A DNA stretch of 64,000 nt, taken from the NCBI GenBank assembly GCA_902495705.1, contig CABUXT010000007.1, positions 1 to 64,000 on the forward strand. Reading direction: 5' to 3'. This document shows, in pieces, positions 8,285 to 16,266 of this stretch. The notes beneath the pieces are model-generated. The model saw only the letters and a list, made by a program, of their open reading frames with translations, did not search any database and had not been told where the DNA came from. Made by a program: the position numbers and the translations under genes. The first letter of the stretch is position 1. Each line of letters opens with the position of its first letter. Source of the stretch: an uncultured cyanobacterium (GTDB lineage: Bacteria > Cyanobacteriota > Vampirovibrionia > Gastranaerophilales > Gastranaerophilaceae).

Positions 8285-9808
8285 CTAACGTTTTCGGTAA
8301 TACCCACTAACTTTTGTACCATCGTGTTTCACATAAGGTGCAACATATATCAAGTCGTTAATATTTTGAAGTTCTGAATTTGAAGGTATACCTATAGATT
8401 TCAATTGTGCATTTATTTCAGATTCCAATCTAGTATACTCGTCAAGTGTCATGTTTCCAATAATTTCGCGAGTATAAATTTTATTTTCTCCAGACACGCC
8501 ATTTTTATAATCTAAAAGGTTGTTAAAATCATTTTCTTGAGATTTAATCAACCCTTGTTTTAATTGATTAGCTATTATAGTCTCGTTTTTGGAAAATTCT
8601 TCTGGTGTCATCTTACCTATTTCTTCTGGTGTAAATATTTTTGTACCAATTTTTAGATTATCATTATTCACTAATGAAAAATTATTATCTGCAAAATCTG
8701 TAATAGTTGAAGATTCCGGCAAATTCCATTGTTCAATTCGACCGACTAAAACATCTTGGGATTTCTCACTTGAATTAGAAAAGCCTGAGCCTGAATCATT
8801 TTTCTTATCAAGAATTGGTAACATATTTGTTGCTAATTCTGAACTTAACCAATTAGGGGTATTGTTTTTTTTCATAAAATCTGTTATACTATATGCAAAT
8901 GGAATTTTTTCCATCTCCGACTGGGGCTCCGCTATTGGGGCGGTTACCTTGGTCGGAGTTTTATTATTTGATTTTGTTATATGATAATTTATATTTCCAA
9001 ATTTATCTTCTGAAAAAATATAATCTTTATCGCCTAACCTAAATCGGTGAAACTGATTAATTATATTTTTAGAATTTCTTTCATGTTTTAAAGGTTCTAC
9101 ACCCAAATACTCCGCTTGCTTTACATTTTGCCTCAAATTCGCGACATCCAAAGCTTCATTAAATTTTTGTGTTATTGTTTCGCTTAATCCAGGATTTGAA
9201 GTATAATTATACTTTCCAATTTTTGGATGCTTATCACTTATTGTTTGAACATAATTTTTATAATATGTTTTGAGACTTTTAATCACATTTTTCTTGCCTA
9301 TAGCTTTAATAAGCTTTGGATTTGTCTTACACGCATCAAAAACCATTTCTTGTAATTTCTGCTCTATTTTACCCATAGCACCACCTACAACCGCACCGGC
9401 TCCTGCGCCAAAAATAGAATCCTCAATTGCTGTTTTTAAAACATTTTCATCTTGAGATATCCCCCTACCAATACCAAAAAGGGCACTACTTACAGCTCCA
9501 CCAACAGCTCCTTTTATGACATCTTGTGGCAATCTTCGTCCAACCAAACCGCTAACAGCTCTTGGTGCAACCATCTTACTTGCTACACCTGCTAATGCAG
9601 ATTCACCCACAACCGGTATAGCTGCACTACCTATTTGCAATGCACCAGACAAAATTTGATTGTTCCTATATTTTTTATACTCCTTGTCAACTTGTTTTAT
9701 ATAAGCATCTGTAGCCATTTGGATAAATAAAAGTTTATCAGAATTGGATAAATTTGGGTTATTCAAATATAAATTTAACCCTTTTAAAAATTCATAATAA
9801 TCGCTCAT
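8285..9808 (-). CDS. Unknown 507-residue protein with Gly/Ala-rich segment
   Basis: Not recognised. Residues about 30-150 contain Gly/Ala-rich, weakly hydrophobic stretches (GAGAGAVVGGAMG) as in glycine-zipper regions of secreted or membrane-active proteins. The C-terminal third holds two related segments, IFTPEEIGKMTPEEF and IYTREIIGNMTLDEY, each followed by a helix ending QLK, then a basic end GYYRKR. ATG at 9808 has AAAGGAA 13 nt upstream; an alternative ATG at 9838 has none. A strong promoter lies upstream. A phage-related or toxin-like role is possible but unsupported by any catalytic motif. Confidence 0.65.
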   Translation of the reverse strand: MSDYYEFLKGLNLYLNNPNLSNSDKLLFIQMATDAYIKQVDKEYKKYRNNQILSGALQIGSAAIPVVGESALAGVASKMVAPRAVSGLVGRRLPQDVIKGAVGGAVSSALFGIGRGISQDENVLKTAIEDSIFGAGAGAVVGGAMGKIEQKLQEMVFDACKTNPKLIKAIGKKNVIKSLKTYYKNYVQTISDKHPKIGKYNYTSNPGLSETITQKFNEALDVANLRQNVKQAEYLGVEPLKHERNSKNIINQFHRFRLGDKDYIFSEDKFGNINYHITKSNNKTPTKVTAPIAEPQSEMEKIPFAYSITDFMKKNNTPNWLSSELATNMLPILDKKNDSGSGFSNSSEKSQDVLVGRIEQWNLPESSTITDFADNNFSLVNNDNLKIGTKIFTPEEIGKMTPEEFSKNETIIANQLKQGLIKSQENDFNNLLDYKNGVSGENKIYTREIIGNMTLDEYTRLESEINAQLKSIGIPSNSELQNINDLIYVAPYVKHDGTKVSGYYRKR

Positions 9809-9866
9809 AGATATTAAAAATTCCTTTCTACAGGACATTATCTATGACTCAATTGGCTGGTAGTCT

Positions 9867-9896
9867 ATTATACCACATATATATCAATTTCGTCAA
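9867..9896 (-). promoter_or_regulatory. Sigma70-type promoter of unknown gene 8285
   Basis: On the minus strand -35 TTGACG (9891-9896), an 18-nt spacer and a consensus -10 TATAAT (9867-9872). The predicted transcript starts near 9860, giving about 50 nt of leader before the ATG at 9808. Confidence 0.65.
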
Positions 9897-9907
9897 CATA
9901 CACAAGT

Positions 9908-9931
9908 GGCGCGGAAGTAAACTTCCGCGCC
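9908..9931 (-). terminator. 3' hairpin after S41 peptidase gene (TTTA-loop family)
   Basis: Ten perfectly paired bases (GGCGCGGAAG) with loop TTTA on the minus strand, 44 bp after the protease stop. It is related to 8241-8266 and shares the loop, but not the stem, with 57364-57395. No U run follows. Confidence 0.5.
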
Positions 9932-9974
9932 GTCGATTAAACCTTTATTAAACCTTTTTATTTCAACTCAAAAC

Positions 9975-11195
9975 TTACTTTTTCACTACATAAGTTCCTG
10001 AAGACAACTGCTGAGCAACCTCGATTGCTTTTTTCAATTGTACATCATTTTTAGTCTTGATATCATTTTCACTCAATTCAACAAGGACATCAGGTGTAAT
10101 ACCTTTTTTGTGGATATCTGTGCCGTTTGGTGTCAAATATTTTTGGATTGTGATATTGATACCTGCGTTATTTGGAAGTTTGTTGATTTCTTGTACCAAA
10201 CCTTTACCAAATGATTGAGTACCCACAATCACACCGCGTTTGTTATCCTTGATTGCGCCTGAGAAAATTTCACTTGCAGATGCTGAACCTTTATCAACCA
10301 AAACTACAAGCGGTTTTGTTGTCAAAGTTCCGCGGTTAGCTTTTGTAGTCTCCTTGTAACCGTCACGGTCAACTGTACTAACAATCGCACCACCATTCAA
10401 AAACATATCTGAAATATAAATTGCATTACTCAAAAGTCCGCCCGGATTAGAACGCAAGTCCAAAATAAACGCTTTTTTATCAGTTGATTTTGTCAAAATA
10501 TCAGAAATTTCTTTTGATGCATTTCTGCTGATAAATGAACTCAATCTGATATAGCAAATATCTTTTGGCATATTTACATTTTCAGGAATTTTTTGAGAAA
10601 CCGACTTAATTTCGATTTCCTTACGAGTAATTGTATAAGACTTTGGCTCTTGGTCTTTACGTTTAATAACAAGGGTAACATTTGTACCTTCCTCACCGCG
10701 AATTTGGTCAGCAGCCTTATCAACAGTTATACCTTTTGTGCTTTTGCCATCAATTGATAGAATTTCATCATCAGCCATCAATCCTGCTTTTTCAGCCGGA
10801 GTATCTTCAATTGGAGCAATAACCATCAATTTGCCGTCTTTAACACCGATTTGAATACCGATACCTTTTAATGAACCCTTAATTGAACCTGTTTCTTCTG
10901 AAAACTCTTTAGGGTCAAGAAACTTTGTATAAGGGTCGTTCAAACTTGCGACCATTGTCTCAATTGCAACATAAGCATCATCGTCAGTTTTTATTACATC
11001 ATCATATCTGTGACGCCATTTGCTCCAATCTTGCTCGTTATTTGTTTGGTCTACGTATTTTGAATTAATTAAACGCCAAACATTGTCATACAACTCTACA
11101 GGAGTAGATGCATGAACATTAGAACGAATAACCCATCCAAACATCAAAATAAATGCACTTAAAAATATAATACTTTTTTTCATCAGTTTTCTCAT
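9975..11195 (-). CDS. S41-family C-terminal processing peptidase (CtpA-like)
   Basis: A 406-residue serine protease acting outside the cytoplasmic membrane. An N-terminal hydrophobic signal or anchor (about 8-25) is followed by an N-terminal helical region, a PDZ domain (about 100-180, GIGIQIGVKDGKLMV...AGLMADDEILSIDG) and the S41 catalytic domain with the Ser in DKGSASASEIFSG and the Lys in QSFGKGLVQ. Members trim C-termini of exported proteins. The length is typical for CtpA/Prc-like enzymes of the shorter class. GGAGGTG 9 nt before the ATG fixes the start. Confidence 0.92.
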   Translation of the reverse strand: MRKLMKKSIIFLSAFILMFGWVIRSNVHASTPVELYDNVWRLINSKYVDQTNNEQDWSKWRHRYDDVIKTDDDAYVAIETMVASLNDPYTKFLDPKEFSEETGSIKGSLKGIGIQIGVKDGKLMVIAPIEDTPAEKAGLMADDEILSIDGKSTKGITVDKAADQIRGEEGTNVTLVIKRKDQEPKSYTITRKEIEIKSVSQKIPENVNMPKDICYIRLSSFISRNASKEISDILTKSTDKKAFILDLRSNPGGLLSNAIYISDMFLNGGAIVSTVDRDGYKETTKANRGTLTTKPLVVLVDKGSASASEIFSGAIKDNKRGVIVGTQSFGKGLVQEINKLPNNAGINITIQKYLTPNGTDIHKKGITPDVLVELSENDIKTKNDVQLKKAIEVAQQLSSGTYVVKK

Positions 11196-11306
11196 TCTTA
11201 TTTACACCTCCAATAATCCCTTCCCTTATTACCTTTAGACGAAAATTTTCTAAAAAAGTTTCATCTATCGAGCAAGGATTATTATAGTGCTTATATTAAC
11301 ACATAT

Positions 11307-11340
11307 AAAAAAAAATGTGAAATTTTAAATTCCACATTTT
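11307..11340 (-). terminator. Intrinsic terminator after tdk
   Basis: AAAATGTG/CACATTTT stem with an AT-rich apex, running into nine U residues in the sense of the minus strand. It sits 8 bp after the thymidine kinase stop codon. Confidence 0.8.
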
Positions 11341-11347
11341 TCTAAAC

Positions 11348-11965
11348 CTAATCTTTGCTGAACTGTAAAAGCCTGAAACCCATTTTCTTTTTCTTAGCCT
11401 CTACATCAGGAAGTTCGTAACACTTGATGCAGCGAGCCTCGTAGGTTTCATCTCCACCAATCATAATCAAAGGTGAATTTTTATCGGCAGGTTTACCGTC
11501 AATCAAACGTTGAGTTCTTGTGGCATGCTCACAACCGCATTTCATACAAACAGCATGTAGTTTATCAACCCTGGTTGCAATACACATCAATTCAGGCATT
11601 GAGCCAAACGGTTCGGCTTTAAAATCAAGTTCCAAACCTGTACCGATAACTTTTTTACCTTGGTTCATCAACTCTGTAATAACTTTTACAATATTAGAAT
11701 CGAAGAATTGAAGTTCGTCTATCGCAACAACTTCCGCATCTTTAACAATGCTCAAAATTTGCACTGAATGTTTAACCTTAACCGCATCCAACCACAAACC
11801 GTTTCTTGATTCGATGTAATCCCCTTTTGCCCTTGTATCGACATCAGGTGAAATAACTTTGACTTTCTTTTTTGCAATAATACAGCGACGAATTCTTCTC
11901 AACAATTCTTCCGTTTTGCCGCAACTCATCGGACCTGTAATCAATTCAAAACTATATCCGCTCAT
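11348..11965 (-). CDS. tdk: Thymidine kinase (type II)
   Basis: A 205-residue enzyme phosphorylating thymidine with ATP in the dTTP salvage pathway. The P-loop GPMSCGKTEELL is at about residues 11-22, the Walker B-like VVAIDELQFFD at about 80-90, and the zinc-binding cysteines are in CMKCGC and CIKCYE. Start MSGYSFELITG is preceded by AAAGGG 5 nt upstream. Length and motif order are standard for the bacterial/human TK1 family. It has its own terminator and appears monocistronic. Confidence 0.95.
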   Translation of the reverse strand: MSGYSFELITGPMSCGKTEELLRRIRRCIIAKKKVKVISPDVDTRAKGDYIESRNGLWLDAVKVKHSVQILSIVKDAEVVAIDELQFFDSNIVKVITELMNQGKKVIGTGLELDFKAEPFGSMPELMCIATRVDKLHAVCMKCGCEHATRTQRLIDGKPADKNSPLIMIGGDETYEARCIKCYELPDVEAKKKKMGFRLLQFSKD

Positions 11966-12074
11966 AATTCCCTTTAATTTCTCCCAAAAGCATGATTTTT
12001 CTATAAATTAATTATAAAACTTAAAATATTTTATTAAAAGTAAAAAATTGTAAATGATACAAAAAATTAAAATT

Positions 12075-12293
12075 CTATTTGAAATCAAAAATCGCCTTAA
12101 TCGGAACAGACAACGCATTAGAGATTTTAATAAGAGTTTTTAGCCCCGGTTTATTTATATTAACCTCAATTTTCCCAAGATAATCAAGGCTTATTCCTGC
12201 TTTTTCGGCAAGTTTTTCTTGTGTGAGATGAGCATTTTCGCGCAGAGTTTTAATTTGTTTCCCTAATGCAATATATAATTCATCCTCTTTCAT
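12075..12293 (-). CDS. Small XRE-family HTH regulator
   Basis: A 72-residue Cro/C1-type helix-turn-helix protein with LTQEKLAEKAGISLDYLGKIE as the HTH core (about 23-43). It is divergent from the prepilin gene at 12357, with only 63 bp between the starts. No Shine-Dalgarno-like sequence precedes its ATG, so its message may be leaderless. The intergenic region carries three TTACTGGA half-sites, a likely operator. It is the second of three such regulator/prepilin pairs in the window. Confidence 0.87.
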   Translation of the reverse strand: MKEDELYIALGKQIKTLRENAHLTQEKLAEKAGISLDYLGKIEVNINKPGLKTLIKISNALSVPIKAIFDFK

Positions 12294-12321
12294 TTGACAA
12301 TCTTACTGGAAATGATAACAT
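12294..12321 (+). promoter_or_regulatory. Promoter of prepilin B
   Basis: -35 TTGACA (12294-12299), 16-nt spacer and -10 TAACAT (12316-12321). A TTACTGGA half-site (12303-12310) lies between the two boxes, where a bound regulator would block RNA polymerase. Confidence 0.55.
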
Positions 12322-12346
12322 AATTTTACTGGACTTTATCCAGTAA
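12303..12346. promoter_or_regulatory. Putative XRE operator (TTACTGGA half-sites)
   Basis: Direct half-sites TTACTGGA at 12303-12310 and 12326-12333 and an inverted one, TCCAGTAA, at 12339-12346. The last two form a perfect 8-5-8 palindrome whose right arm abuts the AAGGAGG ribosome-binding site of prepilin B. The spacing is typical of XRE dimer sites; assignment to the divergent regulator is inference. Confidence 0.65.
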
Positions 12347-12356
12347 GGAGGTTAAT

Positions 12357-13175
12357 ATGTTCACACGATTCAAAAAGCATGTTATGTCATCATCCAAGGT
12401 GCGACTTGGTTTTACATTGGCAGAAGGTGCTACGCACGTAGATTTGCCACCAACCAGAGTGAAATTTGGATTTACACTTGCAGAGGTTTTAATCACACTT
12501 GGCATAATCGGCATAGTTGCAGCCATGACAATACCAACCCTCATTCAAAACCAACAGAAAAAGAAAATGGAGGCGGTATTAAAAGAGGATTATTCAATAA
12601 TTCAACAGGTAATGAAATTCACCGAATACGACGATGTGTCATTGGATTTGAATGTACCTGACTCATTAGAAGGAGCGACAAACTGGTTCAACACATTTAT
12701 GCAACCGCACTTAAAATATGCATCAGTTTGTTTTGACTCAAAAGGATGTTGGCAGGATAAAGGACCAACCAAAACACTTACAGGTGCAACTGCACTATAT
12801 AACAGAACAGGAATTGGCGTCGGTATTGGAATAATTACAGTAAAAATGCTAAATGGTTCCAATCTTGATATTGACGGATTTGCAGCTGCTGATATGAAAA
12901 GATTATTTGGAACAGATACCACAGGGACATCACTTGTTATGTACATAGATGCAAACGGTGACAAATTGCCAAATGTCATAGGAAAAGACATTTTTATTTT
13001 GGTTTGGACACCTGATGGACTTTTCCCTGCAGGAATCAACGAAACAACCGAAACCATCAACCAAAACTGTAGCAAAGATGCAACAGGCTTAAATGCAGGC
13101 TACTACTGCCTTATGAAAGTTAAAAACAACGGCTGGGAAATACCAAAAGATGTTTGGAACATAAAAGTCAAATAA
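12357..13175 (+). CDS. Type IV prepilin-like protein B
   Basis: A 272-residue pseudopilin-like protein with two GFTLAE motifs, at 18-23 and 38-43. The second adjoins the hydrophobic helix (about 44-63) and is therefore the likely cleavage site (after G38). The 20-residue unit at 25-44 matches prepilin A, preceded by a partial copy (11-24). The body includes DANGDKLPNVIGKD, a calcium-loop-like motif, and ends near NGWEIP. AAGGAGG 6 nt before the ATG gives a strong start. Divergent from the XRE gene at 12075. Function in a pilus or type II-like secretion apparatus follows from the leader only. Confidence 0.87.
   Translation: MFTRFKKHVMSSSKVRLGFTLAEGATHVDLPPTRVKFGFTLAEVLITLGIIGIVAAMTIPTLIQNQQKKKMEAVLKEDYSIIQQVMKFTEYDDVSLDLNVPDSLEGATNWFNTFMQPHLKYASVCFDSKGCWQDKGPTKTLTGATALYNRTGIGVGIGIITVKMLNGSNLDIDGFAAADMKRLFGTDTTGTSLVMYIDANGDKLPNVIGKDIFILVWTPDGLFPAGINETTETINQNCSKDATGLNAGYYCLMKVKNNGWEIPKDVWNIKVK
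12387..12488 (+). repeat. Partial plus full leader unit inside prepilin B
   Basis: The full 60-bp unit (12429-12488) begins with GTGCTACGCAC-like sequence and encodes ATHVDLPP...GFTLAEV; the preceding 42 bp are the 3' part of another unit. It parallels the two full units in prepilin A. Confidence 0.75.
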
Positions 13176-13187
13176 CCGATTTGCGTA

Positions 13188-13216
13188 TTTACAACTCTTG
13201 AAAAATATTATAAAAT
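13188..13216 (+). promoter_or_regulatory. Probable promoter of M29 aminopeptidase
   Basis: -35 TTTACA (13188-13193), 17-nt spacer, -10 TAAAAT (13211-13216). AGAGGAAAA precedes the ATG at 13262. Confidence 0.45.
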
Positions 13217-13261
13217 GGGACAGACTTAACAGAATTTTATAAGAAGAAAGAGGAAAATATT

Positions 13262-14368
13262 ATGCAAAAAACTATCTGGGATAAATATGCACAAGTTCTT
13301 GTAGACTACTCAGTAGATGTTCAAAAAGGCGAATTGGTAATGATTACGGCTCAATCTTTTGAGGCAAAAGATTTGGTCAAAGCAATATATAAAAGAGTTT
13401 TAGAAAAAGGTGCTCACCCTATCGTAAAAACAGCATTGGGCGATTTGGGCGAAGTATTTTTGAAATACGCATCAGATGAACAACTTGACTATATCGACCC
13501 TATTGCAAAAATGGAATACAAAACAGTCGACAAATTCATCTCTCTTGGTGCACCGCTTAACACAAAAAATATGGCACGCGCTGATTTAACCAAACTTGCA
13601 CGCCGCGGCAAAGCAACTAAGCAACTTTCAGAAGTTTTGATGAAACGTTCGGCAGAAGGTACAGCAAAATGGGTTATTGCAGATGTTCCGACAAACGCTT
13701 TGGCGCAAGAGGCTAAAATGTCACTTGATGAATACTCTGAATTTTTGTTCAAATCTTGTTACCTTGATTTGGATGACCCTGTTGCAAAATTGAAAGAACT
13801 TGACGAAAAACAAACTCGTTGGGCAAATTACTTGAACAACGTTAAAGAAATCCACATCACAGGTGAAAAAACAGATATTACATTCAAGGTTGAAGGCAGA
13901 AAATGGATTAGCTGTTCAGGTCTAAATAACTACCCTGATGGCGAAGTTTTCACCTCTCCGGTTGAAGATGGTATCAATGGCGAAATTTATTTTGATTATC
14001 CGCAAAATTATCGTGGAAATTCTGCTCACGGCGTACATTTATGGATTGAAAACGGACTTGTTGTGAAAGCTGAAGCTGAACGCGGTGAAGAATTTTTACA
14101 TGCAATGATTAATATGGACGAAGGCTCTCACGGTATCGGCGAAATCGCAATCGGTACAAACGATGAAATTCAAGAAATCACAGGAAATATCTTGTTTGAT
14201 GAAAAAATCGGCGGAGCAATCCACATGGCAGTTGGCGCATCATACCCTGAAACAGGCGGTAAAAATGTCTCAGGTCTACACTGGGATATGATTAAGAACA
14301 TGAAAAACGGTGGTAAGATTTACGCCGATGGCAAGTTGATTTACGAAAACGGAAAAATGATTATATAA
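13262..14368 (+). CDS. M29-family aminopeptidase
   Basis: A 368-residue metallo-aminopeptidase of the aminopeptidase T/PepS type, a cytoplasmic enzyme that removes N-terminal residues from peptides using two metal ions. Family hallmarks are DVQKGELVMITA near the N-terminus, GEVFTSPVEDGINGEI, the metal-ligand region AERGEEFL...DEGSHGIGEIAIGTN, FDEKIGGAIHMAVG and the closing LHWDMI. Length is standard. It has its own promoter-like sequence and a terminator immediately downstream, so it is probably monocistronic. Confidence 0.92.
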   Translation: MQKTIWDKYAQVLVDYSVDVQKGELVMITAQSFEAKDLVKAIYKRVLEKGAHPIVKTALGDLGEVFLKYASDEQLDYIDPIAKMEYKTVDKFISLGAPLNTKNMARADLTKLARRGKATKQLSEVLMKRSAEGTAKWVIADVPTNALAQEAKMSLDEYSEFLFKSCYLDLDDPVAKLKELDEKQTRWANYLNNVKEIHITGEKTDITFKVEGRKWISCSGLNNYPDGEVFTSPVEDGINGEIYFDYPQNYRGNSAHGVHLWIENGLVVKAEAERGEEFLHAMINMDEGSHGIGEIAIGTNDEIQEITGNILFDEKIGGAIHMAVGASYPETGGKNVSGLHWDMIKNMKNGGKIYADGKLIYENGKMII

Positions 14369-14374
14369 ATTTGT

Positions 14375-14398
14375 ATGTCCGCCCATTAGGGCGGACAT
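14375..14398 (+). terminator. Hairpin terminator after M29 aminopeptidase
   Basis: Ten perfect base pairs (ATGTCCGCCC) with loop ATTA, 6 bp after the stop codon; the following U tract is weak (CTTATATTT). Confidence 0.65.
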
Positions 14399-14441
14399 CT
14401 TATATTTCAATCAAGTTCATCGTGACAATGTTGATTTAATT

Positions 14442-14803
14442 GTCGGCTTGGTAAAGCCGACCTACAGATGTCACCCTGAACTCGTTTCAGGGTCTCCAAT
14501 ATTACAAATATCACATAAGACTAATATGTTTTATTTGAGATGCTGAAACAAGTTCAGCATGACTAAAATCAAATTGATAGATTCTGAATAGGATAAAATC
14601 TACGTTGCTACGCAACTTGATTTTTAATCCTTTCAGAATGACATTATAAAAAATCATGTCATTACGAGGAGCCTTGTTTTACAAATGGAATAATAGTCGC
14701 TACAGCGCGACGTAGTAATCCCCTGCAAGCCTTGTTGTGGATTACCACGTCACTTCGTCAATACCAATAATACATTTGCAAGTAAACTTTCCTCGTAATG
14801 ACA
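14442..14803. repeat. Cluster of dispersed palindromes (gene-free 14.4-14.95 kb)
   Basis: Contents: GTCGGCTT/AAGCCGAC hairpin (14442-14461); 21-nt hairpins with arms ACCCTGAA (14473-14493) and ATGCTGAA (14540-14560) joined by an about 46-nt linker also present in the clusters at 2.3, 57.3 and 58.2 kb; the GTTGC-TAC-GCAAC long hairpin (about 14582-14642); and a 147-bp element with 14-bp terminal inverted repeats TGTCATTACGAGGA (14657-14670, 14790-14803). Confidence 0.85.
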
Positions 14804-14860
14804 TATTCCGAATGACAGGTTTTCCTTGTTCATAATAACCCCTCTTCTCCACTCCGTATT

Positions 14861-14917
14861 TTTGCTGAGAATATGAAATTTTGTAAACAAAAATTTCATA
14901 TTCTCAGCAAATTTTTT
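14861..14917 (+). terminator. Perfect 22-bp hairpin plus U run before gene 14956
   Basis: Arms 14861-14882 and 14890-14911 pair without mismatch around a 7-nt loop and run into TTTTTT. It ends about 40 nt before the downstream start codon. It may simply end readthrough from upstream, or act as an attenuator in the leader of the downstream gene. Confidence 0.75.
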
Positions 14918-14955
14918 CTTCACGCGTTTTAATACAAAAAAATAGGAGTATAAAA

Positions 14956-16206
14956 ATGCAAGTATCAAGAATACAATCATTTAATTACACAAACTTCAAT
15001 AATATAAAAGGGGCGCAGAACGACCATAATATTAATTTGAGAGGCGCAGACCTCCCAATTAAAAAAGATTTAACTAAAATACCTATAGATTTTAAATACG
15101 GAGCAAACATCCATTTTGGCGAATACATCGACCCAAAAAGAACCGTTCCGCATATCGATTACGAAGAATTTTTGGCACTCAGCGAGCCAAGGAAAAAAAG
15201 GTTAAGAGCAAGATATAAAACTTTCTTATCACGAAAAAATAACCAAAAAGGATTGTATGACAACAAATACACTTCTACTCCACTTTCATGCGACTCTACA
15301 ATAAATTCGTTCTTTGATATTGCTAAAATGTATAGCCAATACAAAGGTCAACCGATTATTTGTCTTGGCAGAAGTCCAAAGTGGTTTTTAAATACTTCTT
15401 TATGGATGAAAGACGGTATTGATGGATATGATTTTGTTGCATTTTCAAAATTTTGGTACAGACCTGACCCGGTTGATGGTATAAAATTAGTACCGAGTAT
15501 GGCTCCAACACCAAAAGAAGAAAAGACCTATAGAAAATATTTAGACAGAGTTCAAGCTGACCCTAAATCAATTGTAGCCTTCCATGAGGCAACAGGCAAA
15601 AAAACAATTATCACAGACTTTATCGCAACAGGTAAAGGTGCCTGCTCATTCCTTGATATTATGGGGCGTTATGCCAAGGATGAAGGAATATTAGAAAAAT
15701 TTGCAAAATCTATTGAATTTGTCGGAATCGGCTCAATGGACTATTTAGAAGATTTATACCCATACGCAGATGAAATCTCAGTTCCAAGCGTTCCAATGCC
15801 TCCGGTATTGCAAAAATACGGACGAGAAATTAAACAAACATTCTATAACATAAAAAATTACGCAATGTTCAATGACATGTTAATGAACCAAAACGTAAAT
15901 GAATGTCGTTCCAGTTATTATCCGCACCAAGCTTGGACAGTTTATCAGCCTGACAAATTCAAGACAGGTTTGATTAAAGATATGAGCAAAGTTAAGGAAA
16001 TCAGGGAATCTATTCCAACGAAAAAAGGCGACAGTATGTCACACTTTACCCCTGCAATGTTTGATTTCCGCAACCTGTTGAGTTTCCACATCTTTGACGA
16101 ACTGGATAAACAAGACTTATTGATTGACAAAACTGAACGCGAAAAAGCAAAAATAAGGTACAAAGCGACAAAACGATTTGTCCGCGAACTTAAAAAAGCA
16201 TTTTAA
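14956..16206 (+). CDS. Unknown protein with phosphoribosyltransferase-like motif
   Basis: A 416-residue protein not recognised as a named family. KTIITDFIATGKGACSFLDIM (about 216-236) resembles the PRPP-binding loop of type I phosphoribosyltransferases (hydrophobic strand, acidic pair region, then TG-x-G), and PIICLGRSPKW (about 133-143) could be the preceding strand/loop of that fold. The first 35 residues are Asn/Ser-rich and look unstructured. ATAGGAG precedes the ATG by about 7 nt. A strong hairpin with a U run lies in its leader. A bidirectional terminator follows. No substrate can be assigned. Confidence 0.65.
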   Translation: MQVSRIQSFNYTNFNNIKGAQNDHNINLRGADLPIKKDLTKIPIDFKYGANIHFGEYIDPKRTVPHIDYEEFLALSEPRKKRLRARYKTFLSRKNNQKGLYDNKYTSTPLSCDSTINSFFDIAKMYSQYKGQPIICLGRSPKWFLNTSLWMKDGIDGYDFVAFSKFWYRPDPVDGIKLVPSMAPTPKEEKTYRKYLDRVQADPKSIVAFHEATGKKTIITDFIATGKGACSFLDIMGRYAKDEGILEKFAKSIEFVGIGSMDYLEDLYPYADEISVPSVPMPPVLQKYGREIKQTFYNIKNYAMFNDMLMNQNVNECRSSYYPHQAWTVYQPDKFKTGLIKDMSKVKEIRESIPTKKGDSMSHFTPAMFDFRNLLSFHIFDELDKQDLLIDKTEREKAKIRYKATKRFVRELKKAF

Positions 16207-16209
16207 TAC

Positions 16210-16247
16210 AAAAACCGCCTTTGAAAAAATTTTCAAAGGCGGTTTTT
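16210..16247. terminator. Bidirectional terminator between convergent genes
   Basis: An 18-bp perfect stem (AAAAACCGCCTTTGAAAA and its complement) with A and U tracts on either side. It serves both the gene ending at 16206 and the minus-strand gene ending at 16267. Confidence 0.88.
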
Positions 16248-16266
16248 AGTAATAATTTTTACAATA

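Noticed and set aside
7873..8322. Two consecutive 74-codon minus-strand frames
   Set aside because: Both run through the inverted-repeat element at 7899-8134 and neighbouring hairpins; codon use is not gene-like.
12602..13075. 157-codon minus-strand frame opposite prepilin B
   Set aside because: Antisense shadow of a clearly recognisable prepilin-like gene.
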